Shown: positions 37,347-47,779, numbered from the stretch's first letter. The stretch: DNA of 64,000 nucleotides from Dickeya undicola (GCF_000784735.1 NZ_JSYG01000032.1:124001-188000), one strand, 5' to 3'. The notes: generated by a model not told the origin, from the sequence alone. Numbers and translations are program-made.

Positions 37347-39356
37347 TTAAACGGGGCGGATACTTTCTTCGTCCAGTTCCGCATCAAAGAAACGCCGTAG
37401 CGTTTGAATATTATTATCAGCCATGATGGACTGGCGCGCCTGCGCCAGCTTCTCTTCATAAATGGCCTGACGCCACTCCAGCGGTGTACGAACCGCCGGT
37501 GTATCGTCTTCAGTAACCGTCAGGCTAATCGGACGCCCATAGTGCGTCGCCAGCGCCTCCGACAATGTTTTCTGTGCTGCTGCCGAATTCAGATGGCGCT
37601 GGGAAGAACGCAAATGCAGGTGAATGATCCCCTCCTCCGGCGTCTCTTTAAACGCATTGAGCGCCAGTTGTTGTACCAGCTTCGGCAACGTCAGACGATC
37701 GATTTCCGCGGCCCAGGCATCGCGTTCAGTGGCTTCCACCGCCAGCCTTGCTGCCAGCTCCGGTGTCTTTTCATATTCCAGCGCTGAACGTAGTGCCTTC
37801 GGCGTCGTTACCGGCGTCTTCTCAGTCTGCTCGGCTTTCTTCTGCGCCCGCCAGCGATAAGCCTCCTGCTTTTTTTGCTCTTCCTGCGCCACGGCTTTCG
37901 CCGCCATTTGTTGCTGACCTCGTTCGCTCACTGAAGCCAACCGCTCCAGCGCCGAGTTTACCGGCCGCGTTTTTCCTGACGCCGCCGGTTCAGTCTTTTT
38001 TGTCGGGGTATTTCCCTGTCGGCTCAGCAACTGGCTACGCGCCTGTAGCAACTGAGCGGTCGCATCCGGCAAATTGTTGTCTGGCGTTGGTGGTGCCGGT
38101 TCGCTGTCCGTGGCCGGAATAGCGCTGGCCGCCGGTTCATCAACGGATGCAGCAGGCATCGCGCTGGATCTGACTGGCGGTGGCACACGCGTCGGCTCGA
38201 CGGGTAACGGCGCACTCACCGCAGGCGTCACGGATGGTGTACTGACCGGAGCCGGGTCAGCGATCGTCTGGCTGGGATGAAACGCCAGCGCCCGCAACAA
38301 GGTCATTTCCACACCCATACGGCGATCTGGCGCGTATGGCAACTCTTTGCGCCCCACCAGCAGCGTCTGATAGTAGAGCTGCACCTCAGCAGGTGGGATC
38401 ACCCGCGCCAGTTCACGCAACCGGGGCGCGACCTGATTGTATTCTTCACCCAATGCGGAAGGCAGCAACTGCAACATGGCAATCCGGTGCAGCAGCGTCA
38501 GAGTTTCCACCAGCAGCGCTTCCCAATCGATACCGCGCGACGCCGCCTGCCCCATCAACGCCATGACACCGGTGCCGTCACCTTTCACCAGCGCTTCAAT
38601 CAACGCCAGCGGCTGCTCATCATCCAGTGTACCCAGCATTTGGCTGACAGCATCAGCGGTGACCTGCCCTTGGCCCATCGCGATAGCCTGATCGGTCAGG
38701 CTCAATGCATCACGCAAGCTGCCATCAGCGGCACGGGCCAGCAATTGTAGCGCACGCGGTTCCGAGGCCAGTTGTTCCTGCTCCAGCACATGCTGCAAAT
38801 GCTGGCGAATCTGATCGGCATCAAGCGCTTTGAGATGAAACTGCAAACAGCGGGACAGAATCGTCACCGGCAGTTTTTGCGGATCGGTAGTCGCCAACAG
38901 GAATTTCACATGCGACGGCGGCTCTTCCAGCGTTTTCAGCAACGCGTTGAAGCTGTGGCGGGAGAGCATGTGCACTTCGTCGATCAGGTAAACCTTGAAG
39001 CGGCCACGGGCCGGAGCATATTGCACGTTATCCAGCAGGTCGCGGGTATCTTCCACTTTGGTGCGGGATGCCGCGTCAATTTCGATCAGATCGACGAACC
39101 GCCCCTGCTCGATTTCCCGACAGGTGTCGCATTGGCCGCAAGGCGTAGCCGTGATCCCGGTTTCGCAATTCAGCCCTTTCGCCAGTAAACGGGCGATAGT
39201 CGTTTTGCCTACACCCCGAGTACCGGAAAACAGGTAAGCATGATGGATACGGCCTAACGAAAGACCATTGGCTAACGCCGTCAGGACATGTTCCTGTCCT
39301 ACCACGTCAGCAAAGGTTTGGGGACGCCACTTACGGGCAAGAACCTGATAGCTCAT
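37347..39356 (-). CDS. dnaX: DNA polymerase III subunits tau and gamma
   Basis: Clamp-loader ATPase. Full-length tau (669 aa) also bridges polymerase cores and DnaB. The N-terminal AAA+ domain has GTRGVGKTT, the zinc cysteines C64, C73, C76 and C79, DEVHMLS, and the SRC sensor region. A proline/alanine-rich linker (about 360-450) precedes the tau-only domains. A frameshift cassette near codons 453-454 should produce a gamma protein of about 455 residues by a -1 slip ending KKD. It leads the dnaX-ybaB-recR operon and follows apt. Confidence 0.97.
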   Translation of the reverse strand: MSYQVLARKWRPQTFADVVGQEHVLTALANGLSLGRIHHAYLFSGTRGVGKTTIARLLAKGLNCETGITATPCGQCDTCREIEQGRFVDLIEIDAASRTKVEDTRDLLDNVQYAPARGRFKVYLIDEVHMLSRHSFNALLKTLEEPPSHVKFLLATTDPQKLPVTILSRCLQFHLKALDADQIRQHLQHVLEQEQLASEPRALQLLARAADGSLRDALSLTDQAIAMGQGQVTADAVSQMLGTLDDEQPLALIEALVKGDGTGVMALMGQAASRGIDWEALLVETLTLLHRIAMLQLLPSALGEEYNQVAPRLRELARVIPPAEVQLYYQTLLVGRKELPYAPDRRMGVEMTLLRALAFHPSQTIADPAPVSTPSVTPAVSAPLPVEPTRVPPPVRSSAMPAASVDEPAASAIPATDSEPAPPTPDNNLPDATAQLLQARSQLLSRQGNTPTKKTEPAASGKTRPVNSALERLASVSERGQQQMAAKAVAQEEQKKQEAYRWRAQKKAEQTEKTPVTTPKALRSALEYEKTPELAARLAVEATERDAWAAEIDRLTLPKLVQQLALNAFKETPEEGIIHLHLRSSQRHLNSAAAQKTLSEALATHYGRPISLTVTEDDTPAVRTPLEWRQAIYEEKLAQARQSIMADNNIQTLRRFFDAELDEESIRPV
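37960..38017 (-). promoter_or_regulatory. Programmed -1 frameshift signal in dnaX
   Basis: Three elements are in order on the minus strand. An internal ribosome-binding-like AGGGA (38017-38013) comes first. The slippery heptamer A-AAA-AAG (38001-37995) lies 11 bases later. A stem-loop (37989-37960) follows, with ACCGGC pairing to GCCGGT and GCGT to ACGC across one G-G mismatch. In the -1 frame the next codons are GAC TGA, ending gamma at 37990. Confidence 0.9.
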
Positions 39357-39398
39357 CAATACCGCAGCAGTTGAGTTATTGAGGAGGTGATGCTAACA

Positions 39399-39424
39399 CA
39401 GTCTCGCCGCCATCGGCGAGACTG
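39399..39424. repeat. Strong hairpin between apt and dnaX
   Basis: A perfect 11-bp stem (CAGTCTCGCCG / CGGCGAGACTG) with loop CCAT starts seven bases past the apt stop. There is no T-run. It may attenuate or protect the apt message before dnaX. Confidence 0.55.
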
Positions 39425-39430
39425 CTGTCA

Positions 39431-39979
39431 TCAATGACCAGGGAAATCGACCAGGCTGTAGCAGGCGATACCCATGCTTTCGAGGCGCTGCTGCCCACCC
39501 AGATCAAAGAGATTGATAATAAAAGCAGCGTCGGTCACCTGACCGCCGAGACGACGAATCAATTTCACGGTCGCTTCGATCGTACCACCGGTCGCCAGCA
39601 AGTCATCCACTACCAGCACTTTGTCGCTGGCGGTAATGGAATCAGCGTGAATTTCCAGCGTATCGCTGCCGTATTCCAGTTCATAGCTTTCGCTCAGCGT
39701 TGCACGTGGCAGTTTGCCCGGCTTACGCACCGGAACAAATCCGACGCCCAGCGCCAATGCTACCGGTGCGCCAAACAGGAAACCACGCGCTTCAGTACCG
39801 ACCACCTTGGTAATGCCGGTGTCCTGATAGCGCTTAACCAGCATGTCGATGCTCGCCGAATAGGCCTGCGGATTTTCCAGCAGGCTGGTCACATCACGAA
39901 ACAGTATGCCCGGCTTAGGGTAATCCGGAATACTCTTGATACTGTTTTTAATCAATTCTGGCTGCTGAGTTGCGGTCAT
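39431..39979 (-). CDS. apt: Adenine phosphoribosyltransferase
   Basis: Salvages adenine to AMP using PRPP. The 182-residue product has the PRPP-binding motif [13 protein letters not shown], preceded by [10 protein letters not shown] and [10 protein letters not shown]. Length and sequence are close to E. coli Apt (183 aa). It lies upstream of dnaX on the same strand. Confidence 0.97.
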   Translation of the reverse strand: MTATQQPELIKNSIKSIPDYPKPGILFRDVTSLLENPQAYSASIDMLVKRYQDTGITKVVGTEARGFLFGAPVALALGVGFVPVRKPGKLPRATLSESYELEYGSDTLEIHADSITASDKVLVVDDLLATGGTIEATVKLIRRLGGQVTDAAFIINLFDLGGQQRLESMGIACYSLVDFPGH

Positions 39980-40160
39980 AATGTTGTGCCTGATAAAACC
40001 TTATATTCACTGAACACCGCCGCGGCCCGTCACCATGACGCTTACAGGCGTTGATGATAAAAAATACGGTGGCGGCTCGCGCACGAAAACGCTCAAATCT
40101 AGTCAAACTGACCGGCAAATGCAACCAGCCCACGCAGATCTGCGTGTTTTTTATCGCAGG

Positions 40161-40529
40161 CTATTGCTTCGGATCAATAACCGGTAAACGCAGCATAAAG
40201 GTGAGTAACGCGACCAGTATCACCAGCAGCAGACCCCTGACCCAGTTAATATCCACCAGCCACAATGACAAGGCAAACGTCGCGATAATCACCAGCACCG
40301 CCTTGGTTTTGACGCCCGGCGGCAGCGCACGATGCTGCTGCCAATGGCGCAAATAGCCGCCAAACCAGGAGCGGTACAGCAACCAGTAGTGGAAGCGCGG
40401 TGATGAGCGGGCAAAGCACCAGGCGGCCAGCAGCAGAAACGGTGTAGTCGGCAACAACGGCAACACCACGCCCAACGCAGCCAGCACAACCGCCAGCCAC
40501 CCCACCGTTATCAGCACCACTCGATACAT
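40161..40529 (-). CDS. ybaN: DUF454-family inner membrane protein YbaN
   Basis: Small membrane protein of unknown function, 122 residues (E. coli YbaN 125). Hydrophobic segments lie near residues 3-38 and 78-115. The family signature LPLLPTTPFLLLAAWCFARSSPRFHYWLL is plainly present. It lies upstream of apt, the conserved ybaN-apt-dnaX order. Confidence 0.92.
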   Translation of the reverse strand: MYRVVLITVGWLAVVLAALGVVLPLLPTTPFLLLAAWCFARSSPRFHYWLLYRSWFGGYLRHWQQHRALPPGVKTKAVLVIIATFALSLWLVDINWVRGLLLVILVALLTFMLRLPVIDPKQ

Positions 40530-40665
40530 CTCGCCCTCCTATTGCGTTTCCACACGAACGTTCATTTCCCTGCCGCTCACCCGAGCCGGGCCACAACAGA
40601 CACGATCGCAATCCACAGGAATCGTTGTATCATACCGCCACGTTAACTCAATCCGTCCGCCGTAC

Positions 40666-41436
40666 ATGTTTGATCATTCCATTCTCGACCCCATTCATGC
40701 TTTCCTGACCGCTGCTACACCAAATGAGTGGATCGACGAAGCGCGTAAACCGGAAAATTTGCCGATATTACTGTGTGATCATCTGCTATGCGAACTGAAA
40801 GCCGCTCAGAGCGCGCTGTTTCTAATCCGGCGCTACGCGGTAGATCAGGAGAGTCGGCATCAATTGCAGGACTGGATTGCTCCGTTCGAGCATTTCGCTT
40901 TCCGGCAAATAGGCGACATGCAGACACTGAAAGCAGGCGGACAAGTTACCCGTCAAATCACCGCCAAGGCCAACTGCCACTATAGTCAGGACATGATTGA
41001 TAAAATGGTGATGTTGATCCGAGAAGAGCTACACCATTTCTATCAGGTGTTGGAGGTCATGGAGCAAAGAGGCATTTCTTATCAGAATATTCCCGCCAGC
41101 CGCTATGCCCGCGGTATGACACAGCATATGAAAACGCATGAGCCGGATGCGTTGGTAGACAAACTGATCATCGGCGCGTTTATCGAAGCGCGCTCCTGCG
41201 AGCGTTTTGCCAGGCTGGCACCGCATCTGGAAGAAGACGTGCGCAAATTCTACGTTTCTTTGCTGCGTTCCGAAGCCCGCCACTATCAGGATTATCTGGC
41301 ACTGGCAGAGCAGATTGCGGGTAAGGATATTACCGCGCGCATCGCTTTTTTTGCGCAAACAGAAGCACAGCTGATCACCAGCCCGGACAACGATTTCAAA
41401 TTCCACAGCGGCAAACCGACGTTCAACACCCACTGA
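40666..41436 (+). CDS. miaE: tRNA 2-methylthio-N6-isopentenyl adenosine(37) hydroxylase MiaE
   Basis: Oxygen-dependent non-heme diiron enzyme that hydroxylates ms2i6A37 to ms2io6A37 in tRNAs reading U-starting codons. The 256-residue product has a ferritin-like four-helix pattern. Metal ligands are in LLCDHLLCELKAA, MLIREELHHFYQVLEVM, FIEARSCERFARL and SLLRSEARHYQDYL. E. coli K-12 lacks the gene; Salmonella and many relatives have it. Here it sits between ybaN and priC, which are adjacent in E. coli. The ATG at 40666 begins MFDHSILDPIHAFL. Confidence 0.93.
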   Translation: MFDHSILDPIHAFLTAATPNEWIDEARKPENLPILLCDHLLCELKAAQSALFLIRRYAVDQESRHQLQDWIAPFEHFAFRQIGDMQTLKAGGQVTRQITAKANCHYSQDMIDKMVMLIREELHHFYQVLEVMEQRGISYQNIPASRYARGMTQHMKTHEPDALVDKLIIGAFIEARSCERFARLAPHLEEDVRKFYVSLLRSEARHYQDYLALAEQIAGKDITARIAFFAQTEAQLITSPDNDFKFHSGKPTFNTH

Positions 41437-41503
41437 ACCGGCCCGTGATTCCACATACCGCGCCTGACGTATGTCGCGGTTGACCGACAGAGGACACGCC
41501 ATC

Positions 41504-42037
41504 ATGGAAACACAGGCACTGCTGGCTGTACTGGCACGTCAGATTGATACGCTGGCGCGAGATGTCGAGCCGATCGCCGCACGACAGGCACCCCGGTCGC
41601 GTTTTGACCGCCAGTTGTTCAGTTGTTACGGCACCCGGCTGGCCGATTATCTCGACGAGATCCGCCATAACTACCAACACCTGCAACAATATGTACAGGA
41701 ACGACGTCAGGACAGAGTCGCGTTCATGGCGGAAAAATTGCTGATGCAAGTGACGGCACTGCAACGGGAACTGGCAACCCAACCGTTGCGAGAACAAGAA
41801 CCCGCGACGCCGACACCACAAGACAGATATCAGAAACTGGCGGAATATCAGGGTTATGAGCGTCGATTACTGGCGATGATTCAGGATCGGGAAAGTTTGC
41901 TGGCGACCCAAAACCAACTCAGCGAGCAGCAACGCCTGCAACGTGAGCTGGCGGCACTGGAAGGCCGACTGGCCCGTTGCCGCCAGGCGCTAACACGGCT
42001 GGAGCGCCAGATTGAACGTCAGGAGCAGGGATTTTGA
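41504..42037 (+). CDS. priC: Primosomal replication protein PriC
   Basis: Restarts stalled replication forks with gaps by loading DnaB. The 177-residue product is largely alpha-helical with predicted coiled coils and matches PriC in RSRFDRQLF and the final LERQIERQEQGF. The ATG at 41504 follows GAGGA; an in-frame start at 41471 would add 11 residues without family support. rsmS follows 77 bases later. Confidence 0.9.
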   Translation: METQALLAVLARQIDTLARDVEPIAARQAPRSRFDRQLFSCYGTRLADYLDEIRHNYQHLQQYVQERRQDRVAFMAEKLLMQVTALQRELATQPLREQEPATPTPQDRYQKLAEYQGYERRLLAMIQDRESLLATQNQLSEQQRLQRELAALEGRLARCRQALTRLERQIERQEQGF

Positions 42038-42114
42038 CCTTTCGTGATCCTCGTTCACTATTCTCTGCTATGTTTTAGAAAAAACAGAACAGGATGGAGC
42101 GAGGTAGAAAAATC

Positions 42115-42279
42115 ATGTCGCTGGAAAATGAAACACCAGAAATCAAACTGGCGGTCGATCTCATTATGCTGTTGGAAGACAACCAAATAGCACCAAAGGT
42201 GGTGCTGGCGGCGCTGGAAATCGTACAGCGGGATTACCAGTTAAAGGCCGATGCCGCCTCTCACCAGACGCCCGCCTGA
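42115..42279 (+). CDS. rsmS: Small regulator RsmS (YbaM)
   Basis: A 54-residue conserved protein beginning [25 protein letters not shown], closely related to E. coli YbaM. In soft-rot bacteria the name RsmS is used for this pleiotropic regulator; its mechanism is unclear. An in-frame ATG at 42094 would add seven residues; 42115 agrees with the family. It is in the same direction as priC and converges on mscK. Confidence 0.86.
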   Translation: MSLENETPEIKLAVDLIMLLEDNQIAPKVVLAALEIVQRDYQLKADAASHQTPA

Positions 42280-42326
42280 CACCGGGGCAGGTATTCCCGC
42301 TCCGGCGCATATCCTCACAACGTGAT

Positions 42327-45300
42327 TTAGCGGGTTTCCATTCCATCCTGCGGTGGCGTCAGTACACGAGACACTTCCTGTATCTCGTTGCCCTGCGCGT
42401 TATGCAAGCGGACTTCCAACTGATTGAAGGCAATGTCGATATTATTTTCACGGCACAGACGATCGATGGTGCGGTTCAGTTCATCGACGGTGTAGCTACG
42501 ATCTCGCAGTTCTCGCACGTACAAGCGCAATTCGTGATCCAGTGAGCTTGGGCCGAACGACAGGAAAAACACCTGGGGTTCCGGGTCGGTCATCACGCGT
42601 GGATTATCGCGTGCCGCCTGCAGCAACACCTCTTTCACTTTATCCAAATCAGAACCGTAGGCGACGCCGATACGAATCAGGACACGCGTGATGGTGTCCG
42701 ACAGCGACCAGTTGATCAAACGCTCGGTCACAAACGCCTTGTTGGGAATGATCACTTCCTTGCGGTCAAAATCGGTAATCGTGGTGGCGCGGATACGGAT
42801 TTTGCTGACCGAACCGGAGAACGAGCCGATGGTGATAGTATCGCCAATACGCACCGGCCGTTCGAACAGGATAATCAGGCCCGATACAAAGTTAGCGAAA
42901 ATCTCCTGCAAACCAAAGCCCAACCCCACCGATAACGCCGCCACCAGCCATTGCAACTTGTCCCAGGAAACCCCGAGCGAGCTGAGTGACGAGACGGCCC
43001 CGACCGCAGTGATCAGATAGGTCAGCACGGTAGTGATGGCATAAGACGTGCCTTGCCGCAGTTGCAGGCGAGACAGCACCAGAACTTCCAGCAAACCCGG
43101 CAGGTTGCGGGTCATCACATAGGCTACGCCGCCAATCACCATCGCCACCAACAGGTTGCCTAGCGTAACCGGCTGCAATACGGCACCGCTGGCATTCGTT
43201 GTGCTGTAGTGCCACAGCGTGATGCTGTCCAGATAAGAGAACACGGTCACCAGATCAGCCCAGATCCAGTAAAACGCGCCGGAAAATGCCAGAAACAGCA
43301 CCATGGTAGTCAGACGTAAAGACTGCTGGCTTATCTGCTCCAGTGCCAGCGGTACTTCCGGCACCGGCTCGCTACCTTCCGCCCCTTCTTTGACCAGATT
43401 CTGGCGTCGTGCCACCGCGCGGCGATACGCCAGACGGCGGGCCGCGACGCTTAAACCACGAATAGTGGCGAAATAGACGATATTCCAGACGATCAACAAA
43501 TACAGGCTGTCAATCCAGCGGCTAGCCAGTCGTAACGTGGTATAGAAAAACCCGTTCAACATCAGCCCAATCAGAAACAGCGGCATGGCGGCCATCATGG
43601 TCACCACGATCAACTGCACCGTGTGACGCTCCTTCTCCCGCCAACAGTCACGGCATACCGGGAACACCAGAATGGTCAGCAACAGCAGGTTACAGACGAT
43701 AATGATCTGCCCGATGGCGTCATCCACCAGGTACAACGGCGCTTTCTCACCCACCACCGACCAGAACATCAGCGGCAGCAGCGCGCCACCAAGCCGTAAC
43801 GTCTGACGCCGATAATGCGCGCAGCGAGAGGCTGGAATATTGAAATGACGCTCGCTCAGGCTACCCGGCTTGAGACTAAACCAGGCGGTGGCGAACACCA
43901 TCCAGAACAACGCCAGATTTTCGCTAAGCAGCCAGACGAAGCTGCTGATCTGGCTCTCCGTCCGCTTCAACCATAGCCCCAGCGACAAAATTATCAGTAC
44001 GCCCGGCAATGTGCGCAAAATCAACAACAGAATGGCTTTCGGCGTATGTAACTGGCTATCACGCTTGAGTTGCCCAACATCGTCCGCCAACGTGCTCATA
44101 GACGTGTCGATGCTTTTTCGCCGCCACAACAGCAGGCTGACGATTATCAGCGCCGGGATGATCAGCAACAGCGAGTTCATGAACCCCTGACCCAGCGGCA
44201 CGCCTTTCAGGTTGAAATGCAGGTTTTTTATCTGCTGTTTCAGCGTAGAAGGTAGATCCTTTAGCCAACTCCAATCCATCGGTTTATTGCTGCTGACCCA
44301 GAAGATTTGCTGCGTTAACGTCCGTTGCAGCGAGTCATTCACGCTCATCAGTTGCTGACGGCTGATTTGCAGGTTAATCGCCAACATCAGTTGATTGCCA
44401 AGCTGCTTATTGAGCTGGTCAAGCAGTTCGCGGCGCATGTCCAGAATCTGCTCCAGCGCATCGGTGACTTCGGCGTCTACCGTGGCATTGCTGTGAACAA
44501 CCAGTTGCTGGATGTATTCATCGCCACGGAACAGCACATCACGTTGCTGGTTGATATCAAACTGTTCCAGCCGCAAATCGGCGATTTGGGTGCTGATGTT
44601 GCCCATCGCATCAGCCGATGGCAGGTTTTGCTGTTGTTGATAAAGAATGCGCGACAGCAACAGACTACCTTTCAGCACCGTAATCTGTTCTTTCAGGTTG
44701 CGTTCCGACTGCGTAGCACGATCCAGCCAGTTTTTTACCTGAATGCTCTCCTGAACCAGCGTATTGCCTGCTTCAGTCGCTTTGATCAGACGTTGGCTGA
44801 GCTGACGATTGGTATCCATCTCCGCTTTGACCAGCGGATTTTCCTGAATACGCTGCAACTCATCCGAATTCTGCGCTTCCTTGGCAGTTTTCTCCGACAG
44901 GTTGAGGCGCTTGTTGTTGATAACGCCCTGCAACGTCTGCACCATGTGCTCCAATTGACCGATCTGCGCGGCGGTATAATCCCGCTGTTTTTGCAACAGA
45001 TCCTGCATGGTGGTGTTCACTTCCAGACTTTTGCGCTGCTGGTCCATTTGCAACCCGACCAGTGTCTGCTCCGCCTGCAACAAAATCTGCTGACTTGGCC
45101 GCAGCGGCTCCTGCGACGGGTCAAGCCCACTGAGCTGGGTACGCAGTTGCTGGCTGCGTTGCGAAGCAGCATATAACGCGCTTTGCACCCGCTCCGGCTG
45201 GGTCTGCAGTGAGATCAACTGGCTATTGTAGGTAGACAGGTTTTCCTGGGAGGACTGTAAATCATCCAACGTTTGATTTAGACGATTTTCCAGCTGTTTA

Positions 45301-45710
45301 AGCGACAGCGACTCCAGTGATGGCTGAGACACCGGTGCAGCACTCCCCAGCGACACCAAATCTTCATTCACTTGCTTCAGTTTGGCCGGTGCCTGTGCCG
45401 CCTGCTGCTTCAACTGGCTGGTTTCCTGCCTGACTCGATCAATAGAGTCCAGTACATCCAGCGTTTGGGTTAAATCCTGCTCGGTCAGTTTGTCTACTGA
45501 GGTCAGACTTTTTTGTTTGCTAAGGGTATCAAGTCGATTCTGAATCTCAGTTCGGGTCGGTAAATCACCACCGGCGGCAAACGCCGACCACTGTGGCATC
45601 AACCCGAGCAGAAACACCCAAAGATAAGGCAGGCTACGGCGAGCAGAATGATAAAAGAAAGAACGGAACAAAACGGTAAACGAACCAGAAATGGCAGAAC
45701 GGCGGCTCAT
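42327..45710 (-). CDS. mscK: Potassium-dependent mechanosensitive channel MscK (KefA)
   Basis: Large-tension membrane channel protecting against hypo-osmotic shock. The 1127-residue product (E. coli 1120) has a signal peptide ending AFAAGGDLPT. A long periplasmic coiled-coil region (about 50-480) and about 11 membrane segments follow. The MscS-like pore and beta domain is at the C-terminus: VSWDKLQWLVAALSVGLGFG, then FERPVRIGDTITIG and RIRATTITDFDRKEVIIPNK. The start at 45710 is the furthest ATG and gives a plausible signal sequence; a shorter start is possible. Confidence 0.95.
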   Translation of the reverse strand: MSRRSAISGSFTVLFRSFFYHSARRSLPYLWVFLLGLMPQWSAFAAGGDLPTRTEIQNRLDTLSKQKSLTSVDKLTEQDLTQTLDVLDSIDRVRQETSQLKQQAAQAPAKLKQVNEDLVSLGSAAPVSQPSLESLSLKQLENRLNQTLDDLQSSQENLSTYNSQLISLQTQPERVQSALYAASQRSQQLRTQLSGLDPSQEPLRPSQQILLQAEQTLVGLQMDQQRKSLEVNTTMQDLLQKQRDYTAAQIGQLEHMVQTLQGVINNKRLNLSEKTAKEAQNSDELQRIQENPLVKAEMDTNRQLSQRLIKATEAGNTLVQESIQVKNWLDRATQSERNLKEQITVLKGSLLLSRILYQQQQNLPSADAMGNISTQIADLRLEQFDINQQRDVLFRGDEYIQQLVVHSNATVDAEVTDALEQILDMRRELLDQLNKQLGNQLMLAINLQISRQQLMSVNDSLQRTLTQQIFWVSSNKPMDWSWLKDLPSTLKQQIKNLHFNLKGVPLGQGFMNSLLLIIPALIIVSLLLWRRKSIDTSMSTLADDVGQLKRDSQLHTPKAILLLILRTLPGVLIILSLGLWLKRTESQISSFVWLLSENLALFWMVFATAWFSLKPGSLSERHFNIPASRCAHYRRQTLRLGGALLPLMFWSVVGEKAPLYLVDDAIGQIIIVCNLLLLTILVFPVCRDCWREKERHTVQLIVVTMMAAMPLFLIGLMLNGFFYTTLRLASRWIDSLYLLIVWNIVYFATIRGLSVAARRLAYRRAVARRQNLVKEGAEGSEPVPEVPLALEQISQQSLRLTTMVLFLAFSGAFYWIWADLVTVFSYLDSITLWHYSTTNASGAVLQPVTLGNLLVAMVIGGVAYVMTRNLPGLLEVLVLSRLQLRQGTSYAITTVLTYLITAVGAVSSLSSLGVSWDKLQWLVAALSVGLGFGLQEIFANFVSGLIILFERPVRIGDTITIGSFSGSVSKIRIRATTITDFDRKEVIIPNKAFVTERLINWSLSDTITRVLIRIGVAYGSDLDKVKEVLLQAARDNPRVMTDPEPQVFFLSFGPSSLDHELRLYVRELRDRSYTVDELNRTIDRLCRENNIDIAFNQLEVRLHNAQGNEIQEVSRVLTPPQDGMETR

Positions 45711-45792
45711 GATGCATCATCGGTTTTACAGAGATGGCGCAGTTTATCACGTCTGCCGGAAGACAAGGTATGCCTGGCTGTATTTATACATA

Positions 45793-46443
45793 TCAGGCAT
45801 CTGAACGACTGGTCTGACGTAAAGCCGGGCTGCTGCGCAACATATCGATAAGCCCATCAACCAGATAGGGTGCTTCATTTTTCAGGTCGAAGCTTGTCGG
45901 CAGAAACAGCCAGTTCTCCATGATACCGGATAGATAAGCACGCATCACCACGGCAGCGCGTCGGGGATTCACGTCCATCGGCAACATTCCCTGCCGAATG
46001 CAGTTCATCAACGAGGCCTCTATTTGCTCGTAGCAGTCAAGATACAGATCTCTGCGGCCATTGAATGTCGGCAACATTTCACCGACAAACTCACATTTAT
46101 GGAATATGATCTCCATCATTGAGCGCCACTGGATATCTGACTCGGTTAATCTCAATATATAAATCAGCAACTCTCTGAGTACATGCAGTGGATCATCAGG
46201 AAATTTTGCCTGATACTCTGTTTCGAAATCAGAAACTTTAGCTTCTGATCGCGCCCATATCTCATCAAACAGTTCAGCTTTGTTTTTGAAGTGCCAATAA
46301 ATAGCACCGCGGGTCACGCCAGCGGCAGTCGCGATATCGGACAATGATGTTGAAGAAACGCCATGCTCGGAAAACAGACGTAATGCTGCGTCCATAATCT
46401 GAAGTTTGGTTTCATGAGCCTGTTGTTTGGTTTTTCGTGCCAT
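45793..46443 (-). CDS. acrR: TetR-family repressor AcrR
   Basis: Represses acrAB and itself; releases DNA on binding drugs and bile-like compounds. The 216-residue product starts MARKTKQQAHETKLQIMDAALRLF. It has the TetR helix-turn-helix TSLSDIATAAGVTRGAIYWHFKNKAELF and a helical ligand domain. The ATG at 46443 is preferred over an ATG five codons upstream. It is divergent from acrA, with the operator between. Confidence 0.95.
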   Translation of the reverse strand: MARKTKQQAHETKLQIMDAALRLFSEHGVSSTSLSDIATAAGVTRGAIYWHFKNKAELFDEIWARSEAKVSDFETEYQAKFPDDPLHVLRELLIYILRLTESDIQWRSMMEIIFHKCEFVGEMLPTFNGRRDLYLDCYEQIEASLMNCIRQGMLPMDVNPRRAAVVMRAYLSGIMENWLFLPTSFDLKNEAPYLVDGLIDMLRSSPALRQTSRSDA

Positions 46444-46471
46444 AGCGCCGACTTTCAAGGGAAGCGAGATT

Positions 46472-46495
46472 TACATACATTCACGGATGTATGTA
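46472..46495. promoter_or_regulatory. AcrR operator
   Basis: A 24-bp palindrome with perfect 9-bp arms TACATACAT and ATGTATGTA around six bases (TCACGG). It has the size and half-site sequence of the E. coli AcrR operator. It lies 28 bases from the acrR start and 90 from acrA. Confidence 0.9.
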
Positions 46496-46585
46496 ACATA
46501 GCACGAGCCTGAATTTATCGCAGCAATGGGTTTAAAAGCTTGTGATCCATTGGTCAATTAAAAATCGGATACTTGGGGTTTATCT

Positions 46586-47779
46586 ATGAATAAAAACAGA
46601 AGGCTTACGCCTCTGGCGGCTATGTTGATGCTTTCTGGCGGCCTCGTACTCACAGGATGTGACAACCAGGCTTCTCAAGGCGGAGCCCACCAGGGAGGCG
46701 CTCCGGAAGTCGGTATCGTTACGATAAAATCACAAAATCTGAATATCGTCACCGAGCTGCCGGGACGCACAAGCGCCTATCGTATTGCCGAAGTACGCCC
46801 TCAGGTGAACGGTATTATTCTGAAGCGTAACTTTGTGGAAGGGAGTGACGTCAAAGCGGGTACATCGCTGTATCAGATTGATCCGGCCACCTATCAGGCA
46901 CAGTATAACAATGCCAAAGCGGCGCTGGCCCAGGCTCAGGCCAACGCAGAGATCGCACGGCTGACCGTTAACCGCTACAAACCGCTGCTCGGCACTAACT
47001 ATGTCAGCAAGCAGGATTACGATCAGGCAGTGGCTACCGCACGCCAGACCGAGGCGGCAGCAGCGGCAGCGAAAGCCACTCTCGACAACGCCCAGATTAG
47101 CCTGAACTATACGCGTGTGACGGCCCCGATTACCGGTCGTGTCGGTAAATCCACCGTGACGGAAGGTGCGCTGGTGTCCAATGCGCAGACGACAGCGCTG
47201 ACGACTATCCAGCAACTGGATCCAATCTATGTAGACGTTACTCAGTCCACCAACGATTTCCTGCGTCTGAAAAAGGAATTGGAAAACGGCACCCTGCAAC
47301 AGACCAATGGCAAGGCCAAGGTTCAGCTGACGCTGGATAACGGCACTCGTTATAACCAGCCTGGGACACTGGAATTCTCCGACGTCACAGTAGATGAAAC
47401 CACCGGTTCCATCACACTGCGCGCGGTGTTCCCTAATCCGGATCACAATCTGCTGCCGGGGATGTTTGTCCGTGCACAGATGGATTCCGGCGTCACGCCC
47501 AACGCGATTCTGGTGCCTCAGCAAGGCGTGAGCCGCACACCACGTGGCGATGCTACCGTGATGGTAGTCGGTGAAGGCGATAAAGTGGAAGTCCACCCAA
47601 TCACCACTGGCCAGGCCATCGGCGACCAATGGATGGTGACATCTGGCGTCAAACCGGGTGACCGTATCATCGTGACAGGCCTGCAAAAAATCAGACCGGG
47701 TATGCAGGTAAAAGCGCAGGAAGTGGCCGCAGGTAACGCGCAACAGCAGCAACCGCAGTCCCAACCCGCTAAGTCTTAA
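46586..47779 (+). CDS. acrA: Multidrug efflux adaptor lipoprotein AcrA
   Basis: Periplasmic adaptor joining AcrB to TolC. The 397-residue product has a lipoprotein signal ending LVLTGC with lipidated Cys25. A lipoyl/barrel-sandwich domain (VRPQVNGIILKRNFVEGSDVKAG), an alpha-helical hairpin rich in AQAQANAE, a beta-barrel and a Gln-rich tail (QQQQPQSQPAKS) follow. acrB starts 16 bases after the stop. In soft-rot bacteria AcrAB contributes to tolerance of plant antimicrobials (family knowledge). Confidence 0.96.
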   Translation: MNKNRRLTPLAAMLMLSGGLVLTGCDNQASQGGAHQGGAPEVGIVTIKSQNLNIVTELPGRTSAYRIAEVRPQVNGIILKRNFVEGSDVKAGTSLYQIDPATYQAQYNNAKAALAQAQANAEIARLTVNRYKPLLGTNYVSKQDYDQAVATARQTEAAAAAAKATLDNAQISLNYTRVTAPITGRVGKSTVTEGALVSNAQTTALTTIQQLDPIYVDVTQSTNDFLRLKKELENGTLQQTNGKAKVQLTLDNGTRYNQPGTLEFSDVTVDETTGSITLRAVFPNPDHNLLPGMFVRAQMDSGVTPNAILVPQQGVSRTPRGDATVMVVGEGDKVEVHPITTGQAIGDQWMVTSGVKPGDRIIVTGLQKIRPGMQVKAQEVAAGNAQQQQPQSQPAKS

